In this document: positions 17,933 to 26,938 of the stretch, in pieces
Layout of the letters: every line of letters starts with the position of its first letter
How positions within the stretch are numbered: the first letter of the stretch is position 1
DNA from: M3007 sp031425035
GTDB taxonomy: Bacteria > Bacteroidota > Bacteroidia > Chitinophagales > Saprospiraceae
Assembly (NCBI GenBank): GCA_031425035.1
Contig: JANPIN010000052.1
Location: 4,815-68,814, forward strand
Length of the DNA stretch: 64,000 nucleotides
Reading direction: 5' to 3'
Program-made: the position numbers and the translations under genes
Notes under the pieces: model-generated
Seen by the model: only the letters and a program-made list of their open reading frames with translations
Told to the model about the DNA's origin: nothing
Databases searched by the model: none

Positions 17933-18124
17933 ATGTTAACGGAAGAAGCCTAAAAGCAGTTAACCGTACATAACGTATTGGTTTTCAAATATTAGTTCTT
18001 CAATTATGTATTTTAGAACGGGCCGCCTACTTGCGCATCTCCTTGAATTGTGCCTACCTTCATGCCGCCAAAACCGGCAACTTTCCACTATACTTCCACT
18101 CACCATTTCAGCTCCTACCCATCT

Positions 18125-21100
18125 ATGCGTAAGCAAATAGCCATCGCGCTCTTGGCCGCTGCCGGGCTTTCCGGTCTGTTTTTAATCCTTCGCAATCAAC
18201 ACACTGTCAAAAACGACGCCTACTTCGAGGGCTTGAGTCAGTATGTGTACGCCTATACCAGCGGCGCCGTCGGGCGCGAAGATGCCATTCGGGTTCGCTT
18301 CGTGCATGCTGCCGTCAGTGCCGAAACGGTTGGTCAGGCGGTCCCCAGCAACGTCTTTTCCACCAGTCCCAGCGTAGCGGGGCAGGCCATCTGGGAAGAC
18401 GACCGTACCATCAAACTCGTGCCGGCCACACCGCTGCCACCCGGCACCGAATACACCGCCAACGTGGAACTGAGCAGGATCTGGGCCGAGGTGCCCGCCA
18501 TGCTGCAAAGTTTTGAATTTGAATTTCACGCCAAGGCCATTGCTTACGAAGTCGTTACCGATGGGGTAGGCAGCGATCCCAACGATCCGCATCGCCAGCA
18601 AGTGACCGGCCGTATTCATATCAATGAAGCGGTGGAAGGCGCCCAGGTGGAAAAAATGCTGAATGCCCGGCAGGAAGGAAAAGCGCTGCAGGTCAGCTGG
18701 ACCCATGCCGCCGACGGACTCAGCCACAGCTTTACCGTTGAAGGCGTCGAGCGGACCAAAGTGCGTTCCAAGGTGCAACTGGCCTGGTCAGGCGCCGCGA
18801 TCGGGGCTAAAAAAGACGGTCAGACCGAACAGGTGATCGCCGCTTTCGATGATTTTACCCTGCTCTCGGCCCGCGCCGTACAGGTCGAAGAACAATATAT
18901 TCTGCTGAATTTTTCCGATCCAGTCTCGGCCGGGCAAGACCTGAATGGCCTCGTACGCCTGCAAGGCTATACCGGTAAACTCCGCTTCGTGGTGGACGGC
19001 AACTTCGTTCGGGTCTACGCCGACAGCCGCCTCACCGGTACCCTGAACCTGCGCGTGGAATCGGGCGTCCGCAACGCCGCCGGCCAGGCCATGCGCGAGG
19101 CCATCGATATGAACCTGGAATTCAGCGAGCTCAAACCCGCCGTCCGCCTCGTGGGCCACGGCGCCATTATTCCGCAAAATGACCAGGGCGGCGTGCTCTT
19201 TCCTTTCGAGGCCGTGGGACTGACCGCCGTCGACGTGGAGGTGTTTAAAATTTACAACTCCAGCATTCTGCAGTATTTGCAGATGAATGAACTGGAAGGC
19301 GAAGATGAACTGGAGCGCGTCGGTAAAATTATTTTGCAGAAAAAAATCCTGCTCACCGAACTCAGCCCCGATGCCAGCGCCGCCAACTGGCAGCGCTACG
19401 CCCTGGAATTGAAAGATATGATCCGCCAGGACCCAGGGGCTATTTATCAGGTCCGCCTGGCTTTCCGCAGCGAATACACCAATTTCCCCTGCGCCACCTC
19501 CAACCTGGGCGACGTAAAAACCGGCCTGGGCGTTATGGACGATGACGGCCAGGTCACCAGTATTATGGGCGACGAACGCGGCATTTACTGGGGCAATGAC
19601 GATCCCTGGTACTACAGCGATAGTGAAGACGGCGGCGGTTATAACTGGGATGCCCGCCAGGATGCCTGCCGCAAAGAATATTACTTCTACGAACACTACG
19701 CCAAACGAAATGTCTTCGTCAGCGACCTCGGGTTGACCGCCAAGCGTGGCCGCGATGGTTCGCTTTTCGTTGCCGTTACCGACCTGCATACGGCACAAGC
19801 GGTCAACAACGTCGATCTGCAGTTCTATAACTACCAGCTCCAGCCCATTGGCAAGGCCCGCACCGAATCGGATGGTACGGCCATGGTCGAGAACCTGCGG
19901 GAAGTGCCCTTCGTGACCGTTGCCAACAAAGGCGACCGCCGGGGCTACCTGCGCATGGCCGATGGTAACACCTTGTCGCTCAGCCGCTTCGATGTGGCCG
20001 GCATGGAAACCCAGAAAGGCTTGAAAGGTTATTTATACGGCGAACGGGGCGTATGGCGGCCCGGCGATTCCATTTACCTGAACTTCGTGCTGGAAGATAA
20101 AACCGGTAAACTGCCCGCCGATCACCCGGTGACGCTGGAACTGAGCGATCCGCGCGGCGCGCTGCAAAGCCGGATTGTCACCACCTCCAACGTCAACCGC
20201 GTGTATCCGCTTTACTGCGCAACCCGCCTGGATGCACCGACGGGCAACTGGACGGCCCGGGTGCTGGTCGGTGGCGCCACTTTTACCAAACAACTGAAGA
20301 TCGAGACCGTCAAACCCAACCGGCTCAAACTGGACCTGAATTTCGGTAAAACCGCCCTGTCCAAAACGGATAAAGACCTGAACGGCAAACTCAAAGTGAA
20401 CTGGTTGTCGGGCGCGGTGGCCAAGGGCCTCAAAGCCAAAGTCGATCTCCAGTTGCGTTCGGTCAAAACGGAATTTCCCAACTTCAAAGGCTACGTGTTC
20501 GACGATCCGGCCCGCTATTTCTCCAGCGAACCGCAGGTGCTCTTCGATGCGGAAACAGACCAGACCGGACTGGCGAGCGTGCCCCTGAAACTGGGTGACC
20601 TGGAACAGGCGCCGGGCAAACTTATTGCCAACTTCAAGGTCCGCGCTTTTGAAAAAAGCGGTGATTTCAGCACCGATAACTTTGCCCTCGACTACTTCCC
20701 GTATGACCGCTTTGTCGGCGTAGCCATTCCAACCGGACGCTGGGGCGATAAGAGCATTGATCAGCGTGGCGGCATGGTCCAGTTTGCCAGTGTCGATAAA
20801 AACGGTAAAGCCCAGCCCGGCCGTAAACTCCAGGTCGCCCTTTACCGGACCGACTGGCGCTGGTGGTGGGATGAAGACGCCACTTCCGGCGCTGCACAGT
20901 TCAACAATGCGGAGAACGTAACGGCGCTGGATCAAACCACGCTGACCACCGATGCGCGCGGGCTGGCTTCCTGGAAAGTGAAACCCAACGACTGGGGCCG
21001 CTATTTTGTGCGCGTCGTCGATGAAGAAGGCGGCCATGCGTCCGGCGACTTTTTCTGGAGCGGTTACCCGCAGCAACTGGACGATATTAAGAGCCGGAAT

Positions 21101-23767
21101 GCCGCCGCGATGTTGCCATTTACCGTGGAAAAAGAAAAATACAACGTTGGCGATGAAGTGACCCTGAAAGTCCCCGCTGGAGAATCGGGCCGTATTCTGC
21201 TGACGCTGGAAACCGGTACCCGCGTGGCCAAACATCTCTGGTTTGACGCTAAAGCCGGCGATAACTACCTGAAATTCAAAGCCGAAGAGGGCATGTCACC
21301 TACCGTATACGCCCACGTCAGTCTGATCCAGCCACATGCGCAGACTAAAAACGACCTGCCGATCCGCATGTACGGCGTGGTGCCGGTGAACGTGGAAAAT
21401 CCGAATTCTCGGTTGACCCCGAAGATCGATATGCCGGACGTGCTGCGTCCCGGCGAACCCTTCACGATCGCGGTCAGCGAGACCCACGGCGGCCCCTGCG
21501 CTTACACCATCGACGTGGTGGACGAGGGTTTGCTGGACCTGACCCGGTTCAAAACGCCGAACCCCTGGGATGCCTTGTTTGCCCGCGAGGGCCTCGGCGT
21601 GAAAACCTGGGACATTTACGACTATGTACTGGGCGCTTACGGCGCTTCTCTGGAACGTATTCTGAGCATTGGTGGCGATGGTATTAATCAGAAAGCCAAA
21701 AACGCGGTCCAGGTCAATCGTTTTAAAGCCACCGTCCTGCACGTCGGGCCGGTGATGCTGGAGAAAGGGCAAACGCGTAAGCACACGCTGCAGATCAATA
21801 ACTACGTCGGTTCGGTGCGGGTGATGGTCGTCATGTCGAACCCCGGCGCCAACGGTACTGGCGCTTACGGCAGCGGCGACAAGACCTGCCCGGTACGCAA
21901 ACCGCTGATGATCCTGCCGACCCTGCCGCGGGTGCTGGGTCCCGGCGAGACGCTGCGGCTGCCGGTCAACGTATTTGCCATGGAAAAACAGGTCCAGAGC
22001 GCGACCATCCGGGTCAAGGAAAGTTCCGGCCTGGTGAGTATGCAGGGCGCCTCGGTGAACAGCCTCACGTTCGCCGAGCCCGGGGAACAAATGACGTATT
22101 TCGACCTGAAAGTGGGGCAAAAGACCGGGGTAGCCCGTTTCCTGATCACCGCACAGGGTGGGGGAGAAATAGCGACCCAGGAAATTGAACTGCTCATCCG
22201 GAATCCTAATCCGGTGCTGACTAAAGTCTGGAACGGCGTGATCGAGCCCGGGCAGGAATGGTCGGCCGATTTCGATCCGGCGCAGTACACCGATATCAGC
22301 AATGCCTCTTTCGAAGTGAGCGCTTTGCCGCCGGTGAATATGAGCCGCCATTTGCAGTATTTGATCCAGTATCCGCACGGGTGCATCGAACAGACCACTT
22401 CAGCGGCTTTCCCGCAGTTGTACGTGGATGTTTTAGCGCCCTTATCGGAGAAGCAAAAGAAGGACATCACTAAAAATGTAACGGCGGCAGTCAATAAGAT
22501 CCGCAATTTCCAGACCTCCGCCGGGGCGTTTTCCTACTGGCCGGGCGGCGGGGAAATAAATTCCTGGTCCTGTACGTATGCCGGTCATTTCCTGCTGGAA
22601 GCCAAGGCCAAAGGTTATAACCTGCCCGAGGGCCTGCTCGAACGCTGGATCGTTTATCAGACCAACAGCAGTCGCCAGTGGCAGGAAAACACGACGAGCA
22701 AATGGGAACGTTTCGACAGCGACCTCAATCAGGCCTACCGCCTGTACACGCTGGCCCTGGCCGGCAAACCGGATATGGCGGGCATGAACCGCCTGCGCGA
22801 ACAAAAAGACCTGTACACCCAAACGGCGTATTTGCTGGCCACCGCCTATGCCCAGGCCGGTAAACCCGAAGCTGCCCGCGAATTAACGGCGGGTAAGTTC
22901 AAGGAAGACTGGAGTTATGAGTGGTGCGGTTACACCTACGGCAGCGATCTGCGCGACCGTTCCATGCTGCTCGAGACCTATACGGCCACCGGCGACATGA
23001 CCCGGGCCCAGGCGATGGTCAATTATATCTGCACGGAAATCGGCGGCGATGAGCAATGGTACTGGACCACCCAAAGCCTGTCTACGGCCCTGCGCGCCCT
23101 TTCCAAATACGCGGCGAAGAACCTCAGCGGAGCCGGTGGCGCGTATAGCTACCGCGTTGGCGCCGGCAGTGGTTTCAAAAACGGCGATAACTCCCGCCCG
23201 ATCGGTCTCGTGGATTTCACGGAACAATCCGAAACGGCCTCGAAAGTGACCATTAAGAACACCAGTGGCGGCAAATTATACGCCCGGATGAGCGTGAGCG
23301 GCCAGAATGCCGTGGGCGATCAAACGGCGCAAAGCAGCAACATCACCATCGCCGTGCGTTACACGGATGCGAATAACAAGATGCTGGATCCGGTGCGTAT
23401 TACGCAAGGCACCGATTTCTACGCCGAAGTGACGGTGACGCGTAGTTCCGCGCTCACCTTCCCCTTCACCGAACTGGCGCTGTCACAGGTTTTCCCCTCC
23501 GGCTGGGAAATTATGAACGACCGCATGAGCAACATACCGACCAGCGGCAGCAGTCCGGCCGACTACCAGGACGTACGCGACGACCGGGTGTTTACCTACT
23601 TCGATCTGGGCACCGGCGACCTGAAGACCAAGGAAACGCGGGTCTACCGGGTACAACTGAACGCGGCCTATGCGGGGCGTTACTACCTGCCGACCGTGGG
23701 CTGCGAAGCGATGTACGACAAGCGTATTCGGGCGAGCACACCAGGGAAATGGGTGGAAGTGATATAG
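18125..23767 (+). CDS. Bacterial alpha-2-macroglobulin, thioester type
   Basis: The 1,880-residue protein is of the YfaS/alpha-2-macroglobulin family, which traps peptidases in the periplasm. I chose the ATG at 18,125, giving MRKQIAIALLAAAGLSGLFLIL as an uncleaved anchor or signal; no lipobox Cys is present. Residues about 30-1,150 are macroglobulin-like beta domains, including GYLYGERGVWRPGDSIYLNFVLEDK. The middle region holds VVDEGLLDLTRFKTPNPW and the MG10-like segment following it. The thioester domain carries the diagnostic GCIEQ with Cys1420 and Gln1423, so covalent trapping is predicted. Unlike many bacterial homologues it is not followed by pbpC (PBP1C). A TGCGGAAT-type repeat starts at the stop codon. 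Confidence 0.93.
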   Translation: MRKQIAIALLAAAGLSGLFLILRNQHTVKNDAYFEGLSQYVYAYTSGAVGREDAIRVRFVHAAVSAETVGQAVPSNVFSTSPSVAGQAIWEDDRTIKLVPATPLPPGTEYTANVELSRIWAEVPAMLQSFEFEFHAKAIAYEVVTDGVGSDPNDPHRQQVTGRIHINEAVEGAQVEKMLNARQEGKALQVSWTHAADGLSHSFTVEGVERTKVRSKVQLAWSGAAIGAKKDGQTEQVIAAFDDFTLLSARAVQVEEQYILLNFSDPVSAGQDLNGLVRLQGYTGKLRFVVDGNFVRVYADSRLTGTLNLRVESGVRNAAGQAMREAIDMNLEFSELKPAVRLVGHGAIIPQNDQGGVLFPFEAVGLTAVDVEVFKIYNSSILQYLQMNELEGEDELERVGKIILQKKILLTELSPDASAANWQRYALELKDMIRQDPGAIYQVRLAFRSEYTNFPCATSNLGDVKTGLGVMDDDGQVTSIMGDERGIYWGNDDPWYYSDSEDGGGYNWDARQDACRKEYYFYEHYAKRNVFVSDLGLTAKRGRDGSLFVAVTDLHTAQAVNNVDLQFYNYQLQPIGKARTESDGTAMVENLREVPFVTVANKGDRRGYLRMADGNTLSLSRFDVAGMETQKGLKGYLYGERGVWRPGDSIYLNFVLEDKTGKLPADHPVTLELSDPRGALQSRIVTTSNVNRVYPLYCATRLDAPTGNWTARVLVGGATFTKQLKIETVKPNRLKLDLNFGKTALSKTDKDLNGKLKVNWLSGAVAKGLKAKVDLQLRSVKTEFPNFKGYVFDDPARYFSSEPQVLFDAETDQTGLASVPLKLGDLEQAPGKLIANFKVRAFEKSGDFSTDNFALDYFPYDRFVGVAIPTGRWGDKSIDQRGGMVQFASVDKNGKAQPGRKLQVALYRTDWRWWWDEDATSGAAQFNNAENVTALDQTTLTTDARGLASWKVKPNDWGRYFVRVVDEEGGHASGDFFWSGYPQQLDDIKSRNAAAMLPFTVEKEKYNVGDEVTLKVPAGESGRILLTLETGTRVAKHLWFDAKAGDNYLKFKAEEGMSPTVYAHVSLIQPHAQTKNDLPIRMYGVVPVNVENPNSRLTPKIDMPDVLRPGEPFTIAVSETHGGPCAYTIDVVDEGLLDLTRFKTPNPWDALFAREGLGVKTWDIYDYVLGAYGASLERILSIGGDGINQKAKNAVQVNRFKATVLHVGPVMLEKGQTRKHTLQINNYVGSVRVMVVMSNPGANGTGAYGSGDKTCPVRKPLMILPTLPRVLGPGETLRLPVNVFAMEKQVQSATIRVKESSGLVSMQGASVNSLTFAEPGEQMTYFDLKVGQKTGVARFLITAQGGGEIATQEIELLIRNPNPVLTKVWNGVIEPGQEWSADFDPAQYTDISNASFEVSALPPVNMSRHLQYLIQYPHGCIEQTTSAAFPQLYVDVLAPLSEKQKKDITKNVTAAVNKIRNFQTSAGAFSYWPGGGEINSWSCTYAGHFLLEAKAKGYNLPEGLLERWIVYQTNSSRQWQENTTSKWERFDSDLNQAYRLYTLALAGKPDMAGMNRLREQKDLYTQTAYLLATAYAQAGKPEAARELTAGKFKEDWSYEWCGYTYGSDLRDRSMLLETYTATGDMTRAQAMVNYICTEIGGDEQWYWTTQSLSTALRALSKYAAKNLSGAGGAYSYRVGAGSGFKNGDNSRPIGLVDFTEQSETASKVTIKNTSGGKLYARMSVSGQNAVGDQTAQSSNITIAVRYTDANNKMLDPVRITQGTDFYAEVTVTRSSALTFPFTELALSQVFPSGWEIMNDRMSNIPTSGSSPADYQDVRDDRVFTYFDLGTGDLKTKETRVYRVQLNAAYAGRYYLPTVGCEAMYDKRIRASTPGKWVEVI

Positions 23768-23812
23768 CGAATGCGGAATAGGGAATGCGGAGTGCGGAAT
23801 GGGCTCTGGCGG
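23768..23812 (+). repeat. TGCGGAAT-type repeat at the 3' end of the macroglobulin gene
   Basis: GAATGCGGAATAGGGAATG followed by CGGAGTGCGGAATGGGCT matches the element after ggt (3,246-3,372), in the same orientation relative to the upstream gene. Confidence 0.75.
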
Positions 23813-23877
23813 AGTTGATGGTGGGGATTGCTTGAGATCAGGTGGTTATTGGGCTATATCCAGTGTTCTCTTTTTGA

Positions 23878-24139
23878 CTCTGGTAATGCCAGGCAAACAT
23901 CGGGTGGTTGTGTTTTTTGTCATGCTGTAGGCATCTGATGTTTGTATTGGCTGGATAAATTTTAATCGGGGTTGCGGGTGTAAGCCGGCAACCCCGATGT
24001 TCTGTTATCGGCTCTGGTAATGCCAGGTAAACATCGAGCGGTTGTGTTTTTTGTCATTTTGTAAGAATCTGATGTTTGTATTTGCTCGATAAATTAATGA
24101 TAATCGGGGTTGCGGGTGAAAGCCGTCAACCCCCATTGT
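23878..24139. repeat. Tandem 134-bp duplication, each copy ending in a hairpin
   Basis: Copy 1 starts at 23,878 and copy 2 at 24,012 (CTCTGGTAATGCCAGG...). They share GGTTGTGTTTTTTGTCAT, ATCTGATGTTTGTATT and the closing block ATCGGGGTTGCGGGTG. In copy 1 the last part folds as ATCGGGGTTGC / GCAACCCCGAT; in copy 2 the arm is partly degenerate. This fills most of the 464-bp gap between the macroglobulin and alkyltransferase genes; nothing else coding is seen there. Confidence 0.8.
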
Positions 24140-24231
24140 TTAAAATTTATTCCGGTAAACTATATTTTTACAAACTGCCAACAAACCGAACCACTCAAAC
24201 CTGCCATAGTATTCTGCCGATCAAAATCACT

Positions 24232-24738
24232 TTAAAACAGCTCCCCCGCCCTTTTCGTCGCAAACCCCGCCTCATGCTGCAACAGCCATTTCTTGCGCCA
24301 AAGATCACCGCCATAACCAATCAGCTGGCCATTACTGCCAATGACCCGGTGACAGGGCACCAGAATGCTCAGGTTATTGCGCCCGTTGGCTGTTCCGGCG
24401 GCACGGATGCACTTTTCATCGCCGAGCCGACGGGCCAGGTCCAGGTAGGAAATGGTTTCGCCGTAGGGAATGCCGGTCAGTGCGGTCCATACTTTTTCCT
24501 GAAAAGCGGTACCGTGCTGGGCCGTGGGTAAATCGAAATACAAACGCCGGCCGGCAAAATACTCGTCGAGCTGCTGTTGGGCCAGTTGCAGAATAGCAGG
24601 TTGTTCGGCGCTGACCGGCTGGCCCGGACCCGGTCGTCTTTCCGTATCCACGAAGAGAATGGCCTGCAGCGCTTCGGTATCGGCCCGTAGTTCGAGCATG
24701 CCGACGGGCGAGAGGTAGTGGGCGGTGAAAGTTTCCAT
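24232..24738 (-). CDS. ogt: Methylated-DNA--protein-cysteine methyltransferase
   Basis: The 168-residue product has the usual Ogt/MGMT length. It removes alkyl groups from O6-alkylguanine by irreversible transfer to its own cysteine. The acceptor is Cys129 in ILVPCHRVIGSNG. FQEKVWTALTGIPYGETISY is the DNA-binding helix region with the Tyr and Arg finger residues following, and IRAAGTANGRNN carries the Arg finger. I start at the ATG at 24,736-24,738 (METFTAHYLSPVG), the canonical N terminus of the family. It is divergent from the glycosyltransferase trio, with 62 bp between start codons. No Ada transcription domain is fused. Confidence 0.93.
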   Translation of the reverse strand: METFTAHYLSPVGMLELRADTEALQAILFVDTERRPGPGQPVSAEQPAILQLAQQQLDEYFAGRRLYFDLPTAQHGTAFQEKVWTALTGIPYGETISYLDLARRLGDEKCIRAAGTANGRNNLSILVPCHRVIGSNGQLIGYGGDLWRKKWLLQHEAGFATKRAGELF

Positions 24739-24765
24739 AGGCTCAAATTTGCGGAAAAACGTTGA

Positions 24766-24773
24766 TAATTTTG
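24766..24773 (+). promoter_or_regulatory. Putative -7 element for the glycosyltransferase trio
   Basis: TAATTTTG is an exact TAnnTTTG match, 27 bp before the ATG at 24,801. The nearest upstream TTG is only 14 bases away rather than about 19-21, so the -33 box is uncertain. Confidence 0.4.
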
Positions 24774-24800
24774 CGCCCACGATTCGCAACCAACTGCCCG

Positions 24801-25949
24801 ATGCCGAAAATAAAAGTCGTTTTTTTTGCCGAAATCCTGATCGAGGATTTTGACGGGGCCTCGCGGACCATGTTCCAGCTGCTGAAGCGCATTCCCGCCG
24901 ACCGCTTCGAATTTCTCTTCATTTGCGGAGTAGGGCCGGAGGAAATTTACGGCTTCGACTGTCTGCGCCTGCCGACCGTCACCCTGCCCATGAATAGCAC
25001 CTACCGCATGGCCGTGCCGCTGTTAGGCAAACGTAAATTGCGCGAAAAACTCGCCGCATTTGCGCCCCAGGTGGTCCACATCGCCACCCCGTCGCTCCTG
25101 GGCGAGTACGCGCTGGACTACGCCCGGCAAGCCCAACTGCCGGTCATTTCTATTTATCACACGCATTTTATTTCCTATATCGATTACTACTTCCGCCGGC
25201 TCCCGGTACTTATTCCTTTTATTAAATCGAAAGTGGTGGTCAGTCAGCGCAAATTTTACAACCGTTGTGACCTGATCTACGTACCGGCGGAAGCCATTGC
25301 CGCCGAGCTGGTGGACATGGGGGTGGAAAGTGCCCGGATGAAAATCTGGAAACGCGGCATCGATACGCGGCTGTTTTCCCCGGAAAAACGAAATGCCGGA
25401 CGGATGCGCGAACTGACCGGTAATGATCGGCCGACCATCCTGTTTGCCAGCCGCCTGGTCTGGGAAAAAAACCTGGAGACGCTGATCCATGTATATGAAC
25501 AATGCCAGGCTAAAAACCTGCCCTATAACTTCCTGGTGGCCGGCGACGGCGTAGCCAGAAAAGCCGTGGAAAGCAGGATGCCCCAGGCTGTTTTCCTGGG
25601 CACGGTCGATCATGAACGGCTGGCTGAACTCTATGCTTCCGCCGATGTTTTCCTCTTCCCTTCGATTTCCGAATCGTATGGCAACGTGGTCCTGGAGGCC
25701 ATGGCCTCGGGTTTGCCCTGCGTTATTGCGGAAGGCGGCGGTTCGCAGAATTTTGTCGAACAGGGCGTAAACGGCTTCAAATGCCCGCCGAACGATGCGG
25801 CATTTTATGTAGAAAAAATAGAGATGATTTTAGAAAACAAGGCCTTGTGGCGGCAGCTCTCTACCACCGGGCGACAGTACAGCCAGACCTTCGACTGGGG
25901 GCAGTTAGCGGACGTGTATTTTGACGATCTGGAAAACCTGGCGCGATGA
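24801..25949 (+). CDS. GT4 glycosyltransferase (MgtA-like)
   Basis: This 382-residue GT-B enzyme starts at MPKIKVVFFAEILIEDFDG. The Rossmann halves are marked by VHIATPSLLGEYALDYARQ in the acceptor domain and by ILFASRLVWEKNLETLIHVY, LVAGDGVARKAVE and VFLGTVDHERLAELYASADV in the donor domain. The GT4 E-x7-E motif is ESYGNVVLE. The layout resembles GDP-mannose- or UDP-sugar-dependent mannosyl/glucosyltransferases acting on lipid acceptors. Its stop codon overlaps the start of the membrane protein downstream (ATGA), indicating translational coupling. Donor and acceptor are not determinable from sequence alone. Confidence 0.88.
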   Translation: MPKIKVVFFAEILIEDFDGASRTMFQLLKRIPADRFEFLFICGVGPEEIYGFDCLRLPTVTLPMNSTYRMAVPLLGKRKLREKLAAFAPQVVHIATPSLLGEYALDYARQAQLPVISIYHTHFISYIDYYFRRLPVLIPFIKSKVVVSQRKFYNRCDLIYVPAEAIAAELVDMGVESARMKIWKRGIDTRLFSPEKRNAGRMRELTGNDRPTILFASRLVWEKNLETLIHVYEQCQAKNLPYNFLVAGDGVARKAVESRMPQAVFLGTVDHERLAELYASADVFLFPSISESYGNVVLEAMASGLPCVIAEGGGSQNFVEQGVNGFKCPPNDAAFYVEKIEMILENKALWRQLSTTGRQYSQTFDWGQLADVYFDDLENLAR

Positions 25950-26938
25950 AGACCCTGAAAATTCTGCTGGTCATCGTCATCCTGATCTCCCTGTTTTTCT
26001 TTGTGCGTGCGACCGATATGGAGCAGGTCATGATCTCGATGCGGCAGGTGGGTTACCGGTTTCTTATATTGATCCTGGTCACTTTTGCAGCGGCCTTCCT
26101 GGCCACTATCGGCTGGCGCTATTGCATGGGCGAACCGGGTAAAAAGCTGTCGCTGTGGGAGTTATTCCTCATTCGGGTGGTCGGGGAAGGAGTCGGACTC
26201 ATCAATCCAACCAGCGTGGTCGGCGGGGAAGCCGTGAAGGTTTTCCTGCTGCGGGAAAAAGAAATAGAACAAAAAACAGTGGTCGCTTCCGCCCTGATCT
26301 CGCGCACCCTGATGGTCTTAACCCAGTTGCTGCTGCTGCTGATAGCCGGGTTTGTACTGGTTTACCGGGGCGGCTTTTCCCTGCGTTTACCCGCCTTGTC
26401 GCCGACTTTTTACCTCCTTTCACTGGTCGTTTTAGTGCTCCTTTTCTTACTTTTCCGCACTTCCTGGTTACGTAAACTGTTGCTTTCCAGTGCCCTGGGC
26501 AAACCCCTGGCCCACCGCACGGCAGTACTGCTGCAGCGGCTTCGGGAACTGCGTGCGGACCTGTCACTTTTTTACAAAAACAACAAACGAGACCTGGCGC
26601 TGGCCAGCCTGTTTTTCGCGGTGCACTGGGTGCTGGGCGGCATGGAATTCTACTGTATTCTCTATTTTCTGGGCATCAAAGCCAGCCTGGCCCAGTCTAT
26701 TCTGGTCGATATGGGCGTCGTTTTCTTCAAGGCGGCGGGTGCATTTATACCCGGACAGATCGGCATCGAGGAGTACGGCAACAAAGTGATGCTGGCTACC
26801 ATCGGCGTGGTGGGGGGAGGCACCTGGATTGCGGTGTCCATCCTGCGGCGCGCCCGGCAATTATTCTGGGTCACTTTCGGGCTGATCGTTTACCTGGCCA
26901 TGTATAAAAGATGGGGCGATGCGCTCCGCCGATCCTGA
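25946..26938 (+). CDS. UPF0104 / lysylphosphatidylglycerol-synthase transmembrane-region protein
   Basis: The 330-residue membrane protein has roughly eight hydrophobic segments, beginning with LKILLVIVILISLFFFV. Conserved family words include LFLIRVVGEGVGLINPTSVVGGEAVKVFLLRE and FFKAAGAFIPGQIGIEEYGN (shown here in part). It is the stand-alone membrane half of MprF-type proteins, without the catalytic aminoacyltransferase domain. Such proteins are found near glycosyltransferases and are thought to move or present lipid-linked intermediates. It overlaps the upstream gene by four bases and the downstream gene by one base, so the three act together by all appearances. Confidence 0.85.
   Translation: MKTLKILLVIVILISLFFFVRATDMEQVMISMRQVGYRFLILILVTFAAAFLATIGWRYCMGEPGKKLSLWELFLIRVVGEGVGLINPTSVVGGEAVKVFLLREKEIEQKTVVASALISRTLMVLTQLLLLLIAGFVLVYRGGFSLRLPALSPTFYLLSLVVLVLLFLLFRTSWLRKLLLSSALGKPLAHRTAVLLQRLRELRADLSLFYKNNKRDLALASLFFAVHWVLGGMEFYCILYFLGIKASLAQSILVDMGVVFFKAAGAFIPGQIGIEEYGNKVMLATIGVVGGGTWIAVSILRRARQLFWVTFGLIVYLAMYKRWGDALRRS

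Noticed and set aside
23878..24139. Insertion sequence at the 134-bp duplication
   Set aside because: There is no transposase frame, no terminal inverted repeat pair at the ends and no target duplication; it is a local tandem duplication.
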